Below, one piece after another: positions 29,585-39,141 of a stretch of DNA of 45,279 bases (position 1 is its first letter; every line of letters starts with the position of its first letter). This stretch comes from Nemertoderma westbladi (lineage: Eukaryota; Xenacoelomorpha; Nemertodermatida; Nemertodermatidae), in contig JAUCBJ010007536.1 in NCBI GenBank assembly GCA_032718475.1, positions 1-45,279 on the forward strand, in the 5' to 3' direction. The notes under the pieces were generated by a model. That model was given only the letters and a program-made list of their open reading frames with translations. It had not been told where the DNA came from and did no database searches. The position numbers were made by a program, and so were the translations under genes.

Positions 29585-30100
29585 GATCAATATATTTCTG
29601 ACATTTAGGGTCATTAAGAATATTATACCAGAAATGTATTATCGATGTGCGCAGTTCAGTACTGTTCTGCGTTTGAGTCGTGTTTCTTATATAATCTTTA
29701 AGTTCATGCCAGATTAGCTCGATTTGATTGAGGTCGGGACTTTCAGGGAGCCAGAAATAAGGGCTGTAAGGTAACCCAATGAATCTATGTAATTCAGGGT
29801 CTCTTTGGTGGTGTGACGGGTCAGAGTCGGCCTGGAGAATTAATTGTTTATTTCATGTATCCGCTAGACAATAGTCTAACATCGAACAGTATACAGTTGA
29901 ATTTATTGTATACAGTTGAATTTATAGTTGTTTTTCCATTTATTATTACGAGTGTAGTTTTGCCGTTGTAAGTAATGCCCCCATAAATATGTAGCTTGAT
30001 AGGATAATTCGCTCGAGATCACAAGTGTCCCCCTTTACATAAAATATTTTACGAAAGTTTTGTAACTGCACACAACATTCATCGGTAAATGTTACTCTAA
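29585..30100 (-). pseudogene. Tc1/mariner transposase remnant
   Basis: Read on the minus strand, pieces in changing frames spell the usual Tc1 catalytic domain. VTFTDECCVQLQNFRKIFYV (about 30040-30100) contains the first catalytic-Asp region, PIKLHIYGGI follows (about 29970-30000), and PYFWLPESPDLNQIELIWHELK (in two parts here: PYFWLPESPDL, NQIELIWHELK; about 29700-29770) holds the region of the last acidic residue. Several stops and frameshifts are present and the DNA-binding N-terminus was not found. No terminal inverted repeats were located. Confidence 0.8.
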
Positions 30101-32140
30101 TAAGTTCTTAATAGTTTCTTTCAGTAATTGTAATAATATTTACTGTAGATTGTATTATTTATTATCTACATTTTTGTTTTCAGGAATTCTATGTTTTTCC
30201 ATGAATAGCTCGACCTTTTAAATACATTTTATCCACTTCTGTTTCTTGTAATATAAAAATAATAGCGATCTTGTTTCTATTACCTGTATATTACTGATAA
30301 TTAATTTGTTCAAGAAATAATATACTTTTTACTCACTTCTATACTGGATTTATTATTTTTTTTAAAGTTATATTTCATCCCCACATAAATAAAACTATAT
30401 CAAGTTTAGCTTAGGAAATTTAAAGATATTTGTGTCCACATGATTAAGGCTCGGCGTTCCATTAGGTCAAGTGTGTACCCACTTATTATTATAGAACGTT
30501 TTATTAATAGTTTGTATGTTAAAATGTTCTAGAATTAAATTATTTGTTCTTGAACCTTTCATATATTATTATCTAACATGTTTTAGAACATTTTAAACGA
30601 ATCATGAAAATTTACAGTAGCTAGTTTAAAAAAATGGGAGGAATGGGATAGTGTTGGGTTCCCAGTAACCTAATGGAGAGGCGAACCTAACATAGGAACT
30701 TTAATTTGTTATTAAACAATTCGTGTTTACTATATATGACTAATCGTATAATAAAACAATTAAATCTCTGGAGGTAAGTGAGCTTGGTCGGATTCTTTGC
30801 CAGTGCGAACAAGCAATACTGGGCTAAGCAAGTGCTAGTCACTGTATGGCCACCATGAACTCCAAAAGAAAACAATAAATGAATATGTTCACCTGCAAGT
30901 ATAGGGGCTTACTATATTGTAGTCAGTAATAATACATTATATTATTGTCAATTATAGCTTTTAATACAACATTGTTCGCGCTTTCAGACCTTTAGCAGTT
31001 TAACCTGCCAAATTAGGATGTCTTCTAGATAATAGATAGTCTTTAGCCTACGACAAATATTTGATACACTACATTAGCCGAAACCAGTCTATGCGCGATC
31101 ATTCACCCACTGGATATACCCGGGAGACTGGATTCGGAAGCCTAATCGTATTGCGGGATAGGCCTACTGTATTATTCGACTGATCTTAATATATATAATC
31201 TCTGACAAATATTATTCACTTTCGGGAAATATTAACAGTACTCTAAATATATAAACAGAGTTATGACTTAAACCAGACGCAACGGGATGGCTATAGATTC
31301 ACGTATATGGCGCATTCTTTAGGAGATGCTTCGTTATCAATCACAGTCATACACAATACTGCACAATGCTGCACACTAATCTGCCGACCTTCACTAATTT
31401 TAGTCACATATAAGGAGAACAACAGACAATACGTGTAGAGCCTATAAAATAGCATTAGATTCACTTCAAACCACTTAATGTAAGTCGCAATCGTTATATG
31501 TATCCGGTCTCTCTAACCTTTAGTATATCAAGAAGATTGGGGTGTCTGATTGTTTATCAGTATTCCAAATATAATGTTACATCAACAAATATAATGAATA
31601 ACCGACAGCAAAGCAGTAATGTTAAGAATTGATATGATCAGTGAGTAAGTTAGTTGGTTTGTGAGATATGATAACGGATATACGTTCTATAATTAAGCCT
31701 ACTAATGTTGATGCTAAAGACTGAAACACGGAGGTTCCACGCCGGTGTTGTAGGCTGTGGAAGAAATCACATACTGACTCACTTCCCTAGTTTCTATATA
31801 CCATCTCCAACACAGAGGCAAAAAACGCTCTGATTGGTCGTCCGAACAAAGAGAGAACAAAGAACAAAGAGATGTTCTACGTGGCAATATCAGCTGTTAG
31901 CCGTCGTCATGGTATCTACACTGTTTCAAGAGGATCCGGCTTATTGCGTCATAGAATTGCTAATCATGTCCGCTAAAGTACACATACAGAAGAAATGGCT
32001 TTTATGTCCTCTAAAACAACAATACAGTAAGGACACGGCCTTTTATGCCGGTTAAACCAACTACAGAGTACTTTACGGGGAAAATAACCGGCTAATTACA
32101 CAAAAGCCTTTACACCGCTCCCAGAAAATGGGATTTAAGT
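30101..32140. other. Two kilobases of AT-rich DNA without a recognisable gene
   Basis: No coding frame with recognisable motifs was found. An inverted repeat, AAAATGTTCTAGAA near 30523 and TTTTAGAACATTTT near 30581, could form a stem with a ~45-base loop. The right end (31800-32140) is GC-richer and adjoins the truncated BEL pol. It may be element-derived but shows no LTR features I can define. Confidence 0.4.
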
Positions 32141-33539
32141 CTATAAAATATAACAAATCACAGTTTCTAAAATATAAAGATACTCTAAACAGTTAGTCTT
32201 TCTTATGCAGACGGCGTTTACGCAGTTTTTTGAGGCTAGCAAGAGTCCTTTTCTCTTTGGGGGGAGCCACTTTACTCTGTTGGTAACGAAGACGCTGAAC
32301 TGACAGACTTCATTGGTTATATACTCCAACACGAGTAAAGCGTCGGTCCAATAAACAGTTTTCTCCAGTGGATAGTCAATCTGTTCTGTTACATTCCGGC
32401 CGATGGCTGTAGCGTATAGAGCCGCTTTTAACTCCGCTCGAGGAACTTTCAACTTATTGTTTATCAATGCCTTAGAAGTAACCAAGGCGACTTTGATTCC
32501 GTCCGGAGTTTCCACCCTTAGGTAGGCTACTATACCTATTCCCATATCGCTGGCGTCTCCAAACACATGGAGTTGATAGGAATACGTAGGGAGAACATGA
32601 CCAAAATATGAACGGGAAATTATAAAGTTCTCGATGGCTGGTAGAAAATCTTCCCATTTCATCCACTTCTTTAATAATTCTCCCTTAAGTGGATCATCCC
32701 ATGAGTGGTTTTCAAGCCACATTTGTTGTACTAAACTCCAAGCAATCAATATAACTGGGCTAATAAATCCCAATGGATAGAAATAAGTGCTCAGTATACT
32801 TAAACAAATCCGCTTAGTCCGAACTGGATTATCTCGTTGTTTTAGTTGGAAAAACAGGATATATCTTTCTGTGTCCCATTTCAAACCAAGGGTCTTAGTT
32901 TCTGGGAGATCATCTTTTATTAGATCAAGATCTTTCGCTCCTCGATCTTCTACCGGGATCGACTCCAGAAACTCACGGGAGTTGCTGGTGAATTTAGTTA
33001 ATCGAAATCCACCTCTTTTTAAGCACTCTACCGTTCCTTTAGCGATGTCAATGGCTTCTTCGACTGATGGAAGGGACTTTAGATTGTCGTCCATGTATAT
33101 ATCCCTCTTGATGTTGTCAATCACCTCTTTAGAGAAGGCGTCTCGGTTATCATCCGCAGTGGTGCGCACCACGGAACAGGCATTTGAAGGGCTCGAGATT
33201 ATCCCAAAAGCTTGGATGGTCATCCAGTACTCCACCGGTTTCTGGTTGAGGTCTCCTTCAGGCCACCACAGAAATCGTAGGCTATCTCGATCCCTATCCA
33301 GCGCTTTGACTTGTAAGAACATGCCTTCTATATCTGAGGCGAAAGCAATGGAATATTGTCTTAATCTTAAAAGTATTCCCAACAATGATTGGAGTAAGTT
33401 GGGTCCGGGTAGCAATTCAGAATTAAGGGATTGGCCCATATAGAGGGCGGAGCCGTCAAACACCACTCGTACCTCATGTGGTTTACCGGGTTTGGGAACG
33501 TAATGGTGAGTTAAATAATACGTTCTCTCAGTTATAGGT
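32141..33539 (-). pseudogene. Second BEL/Pao element: pol downstream part (RT and RNase H), integrase missing
   Basis: This continues the pol frame that is interrupted at the LINE insertion. It carries the RT from GKPHEVRVVFDGSA through ASDIEGMFLQV (motif A) and catalytic YMDDN, then RNase H with FGDASDMGIG, KVPRAELKAAL and YWTDALLVLEY. After FVTNRV the reading frame degenerates near 32220-32290 and stops. The integrase, C-terminal domain and 3' LTR are not found in the roughly 2 kb beyond. This element differs from the complete BEL above (YMDDN against VVDDM, and different gag), so it is a separate family. Confidence 0.9.
33534..33539. repeat. Target duplication ATAGGT, left of the LINE
   Basis: ATAGGT here and at 38753-38758 flank the LINE. 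Beyond it the two sides also share 43 bases of BEL pol (33491-33533 and 38866-38908), explained by a pre-existing 156-bp tandem duplication. Confidence 0.7.
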
Positions 33540-33760
33540 TCAATTTTTTTTTTCAATTTTTTCAATTCAATTTAATTTACATTTTTTTACATTTCTCACG
33601 TAAGCACAAACCATAGCACAGTTTAGACTAGGCCATAGCTCTACAGAGCTAGTGCGGCCAAATTATAACAGGTGATGAAATGTAAATATTTCGGTATTAA
33701 TGTAATTTTAGATGTAATTATAACGGTAGATGACAGGAGGAAGATGTAGTGGGGAATATA

Positions 33761-33783
33761 GGGGGGGGGGGGGGGGGGGGGGG
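33761..33783. repeat. Poly-G tract of 23 G in the LINE 3' UTR
   Basis: The longest homopolymer in the window (poly-C on the LINE sense strand). It lies between the ORF2 stop and the A-rich tail. Confidence 0.9.
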
Positions 33784-34002
33784 CAAGGGGTGGATTTACT
33801 AATCAGAGACATGAAGGGCGACGGCGAACACGAAATGAGGACGATGGGCTTTCACCGAATCATAGATGCTTACAAATTATAGTTACTAACATCTAGTTAT
33901 GAAATTATGCGCGAATAATAAGTAAATTATGGGGAAATAATTATTTAAATAATAACAATTTAGATAAGAATAAATTTTTTGGGAAAACTAGTTTTCGGAG
34001 TT

Positions 34003-37000
34003 TTAAATACGATCAAGCAGTGAGAAGAGGTGATTTTTTAGGTACTTTATAAAACTGCTTCGAGATTTTTGTAATTTAATATTTTGGGGAAGGTTATTCC
34101 ATACTATTGACCCGTCATAGTGTATTGATTTTTGTGCAACTACTAATCTTGTAGATGGAATAAAGTAGTTTCCTCGCGAGCTAGATCGAGTGTAATGTTC
34201 GTGTATTTGCGAGGATTTTTGAAATAAAGATTTTAATGCTACTGGTTTGTTGCCATGATGTATTGAAAACATGAATTTTGCTACTTCTTGTTTGTATAGT
34301 AGATCTAGAGGAAGGATATGTAGGGACTTATAGATAGGGGCGGCGTGTGCCTGGTAGTGGTTGAATGTTATAGCGCGGATGACCTTATTTATTTTTATTT
34401 GGATTGGATTTAAATATTTTTTGCATGTATTTCCCCAGAGAATTATTCCATAGGATATATAAGGATATAGCAGGGAGTAGTAAAGAAGTCTAAGTATATT
34501 TAAAGGAAATATGTATCGCAATTTATAAAAAATTCCTATAGTTTTAGATATTTTTGACAGGATATAGTCACAGTGTGGTTTCCAAGATAATTTATTATCG
34601 ATTAATGTTCCTAAAAATTTAGTAGATGGTTTCATTTTTATAAGTTGGTCACGGATTTTGATTGGATGAGTTGTTGGATGGTTGTCATAAGTACTGGAGA
34701 TAAAAATATATTCTGTTTTTGTGAGATTTAAGGATAACCTATTGTCTATTAACCATTGGTCAATATTCTTTAATTCATCATTTACTGTTTGTATCAACCT
34801 ATGTGGATTTCTATCAAAGTGGAGAAGTGTGGTATCGTCTGCAAAAAGAGTGGTGATTAATTTTGTGGAGTTGGGAAGGTCGTTTATATATATTAAAAAC
34901 AAAGTAGGGGAGATTAGGGACCCTTGTGGAATACCGCAAAGCAAGATTAAAGGATCTGACAGGACGTTATTAATACTAACTACATGCTGCCGATCCTTTA
35001 GATAGTCAGCAATTAGTTTTAACGGGAGACCCCTGATACCGTATGATTCTAATTTTTTCAACAAAATATTATGGTTAAGCGTATCGAACGCTTTTTTAAG
35101 GTCCAGACTGATGAGACAAGCAGTGTTGTGATTATCGAGACAGTTCCTTATTTTTTCTGTGGTAATTAATATCGCGTCTGTAGTGGACCTTTTTTTACGG
35201 AAGCCGTGCTGTGATTCAGAGAGGTGGGAGAATTTGTCCAGATATGATAATAATTGGTTATTTATGAGACGTTCATACAATTTACTGAAAACTGGCAAAA
35301 TGGATATAGGTCTATAATTGTTTACATCAAAAGGGTCACCATTTTTGTAAACGGGGATAATTTTTGCACACTTTAGGGCATCTGGGAAGAAACCCTGGTC
35401 AATGGATAAATTTATAAGCGCGGCTAATCGAGGTGCAATTTGTTTAACAGCTAATTTTAGTAATTTTAGTGGGAAATTGTCATTGGTTGAGCAGGAGTTG
35501 TCCAATTCTAGAATAAAAAGGGAGATCTCAGCGGTACAAGTACCGATTAGTGAAAATGATTTTGGGTGTTTATTATTTATATATCTTGTTGGGGACCGGT
35601 TGGATATCGGTATAGCCTTTTCTAGCGTTGGGCCAATTGAACCAAAATGAGAATTAAATGCAGTGGCAATATCTCGCGGTTGACTTATTTCTGTCTTGCC
35701 GATTTGTGATGGAATGAGTAATTTTTTTGGTATATTTGTTTGGTTTCGTCGGTTTATTGCGGAGTTAATGGTGCGCCATGTTTTTTTGATATTTCCGGAG
35801 TTATTAGTAAATTCTTTATGATAGTATTGCTTTTGGGCCGAACGCAAAGTTTTTGTTAGGAAGTTTCTGTAATTCCTATAATCCACTTGTTTCTTATGAG
35901 ATGGGTATTCCATTAGATCTCGATACATTCTATTTTTTTTTATAGCGCAGTTTACTAAACTTTGATTCATCCAGGGCTTTTTTATTATTGGAAAAGTAGA
36001 GGCTTTTTTCAATGGCAAGTTTTCATTACATATTTTTTCAAAATCTGCATAAAACTGCGAGAACTTTAATTTATTTGGCACAGCCGGGTCTGCATAGTTC
36101 CAAGACAATTCTTCAATTAGGTCACGCTGAAAAATGTCGTTCTTGAATTTGCTATAGTCATGTGTGAATTTGGTGTGTGTATGTTTTTCAAAATAATTAT
36201 CGTAATTATCTAAAACATAAAAAGTTGGTAAGTGGTCTGTTGTACCGATCTCATTAAGAAACACACCTGGTTTTTTAATAACTCCAGAAATATTTGAAAA
36301 TATGTGATCGATAAGTGATTTGGAATGCTGAGTGATGCGCGTGGCCTTGTCAATTAGTTGCTCAAATCCAATGGATTGAAAAAATTTAAGATATTTCAAA
36401 GAGTAACTTGTGGGAGTTAGAAGGTCAACGTTGAAATCTCCAGCGATAATTATATCAAGCTTTTTCATCGTTATATTATTTAATAATTTTTCCATTACTT
36501 CTAGGAATTTTTCTCGGCAATAAGAATCAGGTCTATAAATAGATCCAATGATGAGATTTTTCATTTGGTTTGGGCGCTTAATTTCAATCCATGTTGATTC
36601 AAGCCCTTCAAGTGTTATATCTGTTCTGTGAGCTACAGAGTAACCAGTTCTAACATAAATTCCAGTGCCACCGCGTGACAGTTTGCCGTATTTTCTATTG
36701 CAGATAAAAGGGCCTTCATAGCCATTAATTTTGAATTGGTTTAAATCATGTTTGTCTGTAAGAAATGTTTCGGTAAATGTCAACGCATCAAATTTGAAAT
36801 TTAAAAGGTCCAAAAAATCAATGGTGTCACTAAAATTCGTAGAAAGGCTTCTGCAATTAAGGTTGAAGATGGAAAAATTTTTATTTTGGATATTAGGCGT
36901 CGAAAATTCTTCGTTAAAATTGGTTTCATTGTAGTAATCTGATTGACACACGTAGGATGGTATGTGCTTATCGGGGTCTATATGCCGGAGTAAATTATCA

Positions 37001-37398
37001 GTATTTGTATTGGGTGGTATGATATCGACAATATCTCTTTCGAAAATGTCACTGTCAGAAGTATCAACCATTGAAAAAGGAAAAATATCATGATAACAAA
37101 AAATGCAAGTAATTTCATAACTGTCAGTTACTTCCTGCCCACATAAGTAAGTTCCACATGGCAAATGGTAAGCGCCACCACATACCACACAGCGTATCGA
37201 TCTGTCACGGTTCAGTATCTCTGAAAAGCAATGAGTACAGAATGGGGGAGAAGGGGGTAGGGCGACGGGATGGGATGGGGAGGAGGGGTCAAGGTTGGGG
37301 GGTTTGGGATTATAAAGGGTAGAAAACAACATTACTAGCAGCTGTAGTTGGAAGCAAAAAAGCAACTCAACACCCACCACCATAACTGTATTCAGCAC
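34003..37398 (-). CDS. LINE ORF2: PHD-like finger, APE endonuclease, reverse transcriptase (1131 aa)
   Basis: An intact ORF. Residues 54-101 form a full C4HC3 PHD-type finger (Cys54, Cys57, Cys70, Cys73, His78, Cys81, Cys98, Cys101). The endonuclease follows from about 175 (FSIFNLNCRSLS) with TETFL, GDFNVD (about 321), SLIDHIF and TTDHLP, which are the catalytic Asn, Glu, Asp and His positions of APE-type LINE nucleases. The RT spans about 640-920, with YRPISIL, SLDLKKAFDTLNH (motif A), GIPQGSLISP (motif B) and catalytic FADDTTLLH (about 848). ORF1 lies 224 bases upstream on the same transcript. The start is the first ATG of the frame; its hydrophobic first 25 residues are odd for this protein, so a later start is possible. 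Confidence 0.93.
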   Translation of the reverse strand: MLNTVMVVGVELLFCFQLQLLVMLFSTLYNPKPPNLDPSSPSHPVALPPSPPFCTHCFSEILNRDRSIRCVVCGGAYHLPCGTYLCGQEVTDSYEITCIFCYHDIFPFSMVDTSDSDIFERDIVDIIPPNTNTDNLLRHIDPDKHIPSYVCQSDYYNETNFNEEFSTPNIQNKNFSIFNLNCRSLSTNFSDTIDFLDLLNFKFDALTFTETFLTDKHDLNQFKINGYEGPFICNRKYGKLSRGGTGIYVRTGYSVAHRTDITLEGLESTWIEIKRPNQMKNLIIGSIYRPDSYCREKFLEVMEKLLNNITMKKLDIIIAGDFNVDLLTPTSYSLKYLKFFQSIGFEQLIDKATRITQHSKSLIDHIFSNISGVIKKPGVFLNEIGTTDHLPTFYVLDNYDNYFEKHTHTKFTHDYSKFKNDIFQRDLIEELSWNYADPAVPNKLKFSQFYADFEKICNENLPLKKASTFPIIKKPWMNQSLVNCAIKKNRMYRDLMEYPSHKKQVDYRNYRNFLTKTLRSAQKQYYHKEFTNNSGNIKKTWRTINSAINRRNQTNIPKKLLIPSQIGKTEISQPRDIATAFNSHFGSIGPTLEKAIPISNRSPTRYINNKHPKSFSLIGTCTAEISLFILELDNSCSTNDNFPLKLLKLAVKQIAPRLAALINLSIDQGFFPDALKCAKIIPVYKNGDPFDVNNYRPISILPVFSKLYERLINNQLLSYLDKFSHLSESQHGFRKKRSTTDAILITTEKIRNCLDNHNTACLISLDLKKAFDTLNHNILLKKLESYGIRGLPLKLIADYLKDRQHVVSINNVLSDPLILLCGIPQGSLISPTLFLIYINDLPNSTKLITTLFADDTTLLHFDRNPHRLIQTVNDELKNIDQWLIDNRLSLNLTKTEYIFISSTYDNHPTTHPIKIRDQLIKMKPSTKFLGTLIDNKLSWKPHCDYILSKISKTIGIFYKLRYIFPLNILRLLYYSLLYPYISYGIILWGNTCKKYLNPIQIKINKVIRAITFNHYQAHAAPIYKSLHILPLDLLYKQEVAKFMFSIHHGNKPVALKSLFQKSSQIHEHYTRSSSRGNYFIPSTRLVVAQKSIHYDGSIVWNNLPQNIKLQKSRSSFIKYLKNHLFSLLDRI

Positions 37399-37622
37399 TT
37401 GAAATTCAGAATGTGACGATATTATTAACTAACTTCTTTCATTATTAAGAAAAGAAAAGAAAAGGATTAGAGATTACATGATATAATATAATATAGGGTA
37501 AACCTAATGTAACATATACCAGTACGTACATATATGGTGTGAAATGTTTTAGACAGTAAATTCATAGCGAGGGCCATTTTTACAGAAAAGTTGTGTGAAC
37601 GATGAAGTATTTTAATTATTAA

Positions 37623-38507
37623 TCATTCCTTACCGCGGTTGATATCGTTCAATACAGCATATTGGTTCGAGTTTTCTATCGTCGTTACGGCTCCGGTAGC
37701 CTTGCGTCGTGGGCGATGAGTATAGCTGGATGTAGATCCGCTGGTTATTTTAGGATCGCTTCCGTGGGGGCTACGGGTGTCCGAATTTTGGGGGTTCACT
37801 TCGGAGATACAGACCTTATCGACTTCGGCAGTAGAGTGAACTGGTATCGGTTGGCCGCTTGGCGATAATCGAACCGTTACCACGCCATTATACGAATAGG
37901 CGGCGTGGAGACGTTCTGAGCGTTTCAACTTTAGGGCATAGCGGAGGAGAGCGGACCGTTGCGGAGTGAGGTGGTCTGTTAGGTATACACCTGGGGGAAG
38001 CGATTTGCGGTTGCCAAACGCGATCCATCGGGATGAATGTCCGTAGAAACGCACGATGATTGGTCGGGAAGATTTTTTATTACCGCTAACAGGGGGTTTC
38101 GGTTTACCAAGGCGATGGAAAATATCGACCGAGTTGAAGCTAATGTCTAATTTGGATAGGATATCTGTAATACTTTGTCGGTCGTCGTCTTTGTCATTGT
38201 TAATATCCGGGATGCCGTGAATGAGAATCGAGTGACGCCGCTCATATTGGTTTAGTTCATCTATCGTCATCGCTTGTTCGTCGAGTTTCTCCTTTAGGAT
38301 TTCGTTTTCTTTCTTTAAGTGGTCATTCTCGTTGATAAGGAGTGGGATATTTTCTAGTTGTGTTTTAATGAGTTTCATGTCTTCATCTAGAGTTTCGAAC
38401 TTAGTTTCGATTAGGTCTTTTAGTTTCTCCATGGCCGTATTCCAGTTGTCAGATTTTGGACCCATGTTGGTGGATACTAGAGGAAGACGGGGACTGTAGA
38501 TAGCCAC
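37623..38507 (-). CDS. LINE ORF1: coiled-coil RNA-binding protein (294 aa)
   Basis: Residues about 18-95 make a coiled coil rich in Lys/Glu/Leu heptads (for example HLKKENEILKEKLDEQAM). They are followed by RRHSILIHGIPD (about 106-117), DIFHRLGKP and RPIIVRFYGHSSRW, the pattern of the RRM-type ORF1 proteins of LINEs, and then by a basic C-terminal tail (HRPRRKATG). Such proteins trimerise through the coiled coil and bind the LINE RNA. It lies just upstream of ORF2 on the same strand. The first ATG is taken as start; a second Met at residue 15 (MGPKSDNW) is a reasonable alternative. Confidence 0.88.
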   Translation of the reverse strand: MAIYSPRLPLVSTNMGPKSDNWNTAMEKLKDLIETKFETLDEDMKLIKTQLENIPLLINENDHLKKENEILKEKLDEQAMTIDELNQYERRHSILIHGIPDINNDKDDDRQSITDILSKLDISFNSVDIFHRLGKPKPPVSGNKKSSRPIIVRFYGHSSRWIAFGNRKSLPPGVYLTDHLTPQRSALLRYALKLKRSERLHAAYSYNGVVTVRLSPSGQPIPVHSTAEVDKVCISEVNPQNSDTRSPHGSDPKITSGSTSSYTHRPRRKATGAVTTIENSNQYAVLNDINRGKE

Positions 38508-38752
38508 TCTGAGCGGGCGTAGGCCTATAGGATAGGGATTATTTCTGTGTGATTACAGGATTGAAGTTAGGCCTTTGAACGGATTATTTAACTGCGATGT
38601 AGGATGGTGGAGGGCGTTAGGTTGGCATCAGTGCAACCAACAGCTCATGGTGTAGCAGGTGAACAATACGGTCCAGAAGTCAGCAGTACAGCAGTACAGC
38701 AGTACAGTGAAAGGACCACAGTCAGACAGTACAGCAGTACCCAGATCCAAAC
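38508..38752 (-). other. LINE 5' UTR
   Basis: Holds AGCAGTACAGCAGTACAG tandem words at 38683-38706, a few of which recur at 38730. No TATA box is evident, as is usual for internal LINE promoters. Confidence 0.6.
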
Positions 38753-39064
38753 ATAGGTGTTTCTTCCGGTACTAGCTCCGCATATCCCTTGCTAATAAAC
38801 TTCTTCAACTGCGTTTGATACATTTCTTTAGCTGAAGAATTTGCCGTAAGGCGTCGATGTAGTTGTTTGGGAACGTAATGGTGAGTTAAATAATACGTTC
38901 TCTCAGTTATAGGTGTTTCTTCCGGTACTAGCTCCGCATATCCCTTGCTAATAAACTTCTTCAACTGCGTTTGATACATTTCTTTAGCTGAAGAATTTGC
39001 CGTAAGGCGTCGATGTAGTTAAGCAATTCTTTTCTCCGCCAAGGGTCTGTTGTTTACGAACTTT
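38753..39064 (-). repeat. 156-bp in-frame tandem duplication within BEL pol
   Basis: The segment starting ATAGGTGTTTCTTCCGG at 38753 restarts at 38909, a period of 156 bases (52 codons). The conceptual protein repeats MYQTQLKKFISKGYAEL, and the second unit is cut by the LINE. Because the period is a multiple of three, the frame is kept. Confidence 0.9.
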
Positions 39065-39141
39065 GGTTCTCGCTTTCGGAAAGGTAGACCGATCTCATAT
39101 CTACCTTGATCTTTAAGAAAACGTGTAGTTGTCTCTTGGAT
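38759..39141 (-). pseudogene. Second BEL/Pao element: pol N-terminal part, between gag-protease and the LINE
   Basis: In the same frame as the gag-protease ORF but separated from it by a TAG at 39142-39144. It reads IQETTTRFLKDQGRYEIGL and KREPKFVNNRPLAEKRIA, meets a TAA near 39019-39021, then continues LHRRLTANSSAKEMYQTQLK into ITERTYYLTHHYVPK, the start of BEL RT. The rest lies beyond the LINE at 32141-33539. Either stop could be a true damage site. Readthrough at the TAG is possible but not supported by a visible signal. Confidence 0.8.

Larger units (their letters stand above)
33540..38752 (-). mobile_element. Complete Jockey/CR1-group LINE inserted in the second BEL element (5213 bp)
   Basis: On the minus strand: 5' UTR (38508-38752), ORF1 (37623-38507), ORF2 (34003-37398), 3' UTR (33540-34002) ending in an A-rich ATTGAAAA-type tail next to the target site. 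A 6-bp ATAGGT duplication flanks it. Both ORFs are open, so it is probably young. An APE-type endonuclease plus FADD reverse transcriptase without an evident ORF2 RNase H domain places it in the Jockey/CR1 group. The exact clade needs a phylogeny. Confidence 0.88.

Noticed and set aside
33491-33539. A 49-bp target-site duplication for the LINE (33491-33539 and 38866-38914)
   Set aside because: The 156-bp tandem repeat of BEL pol explains the extra shared bases; the segment directly adjacent to both LINE ends is only ATAGGT.
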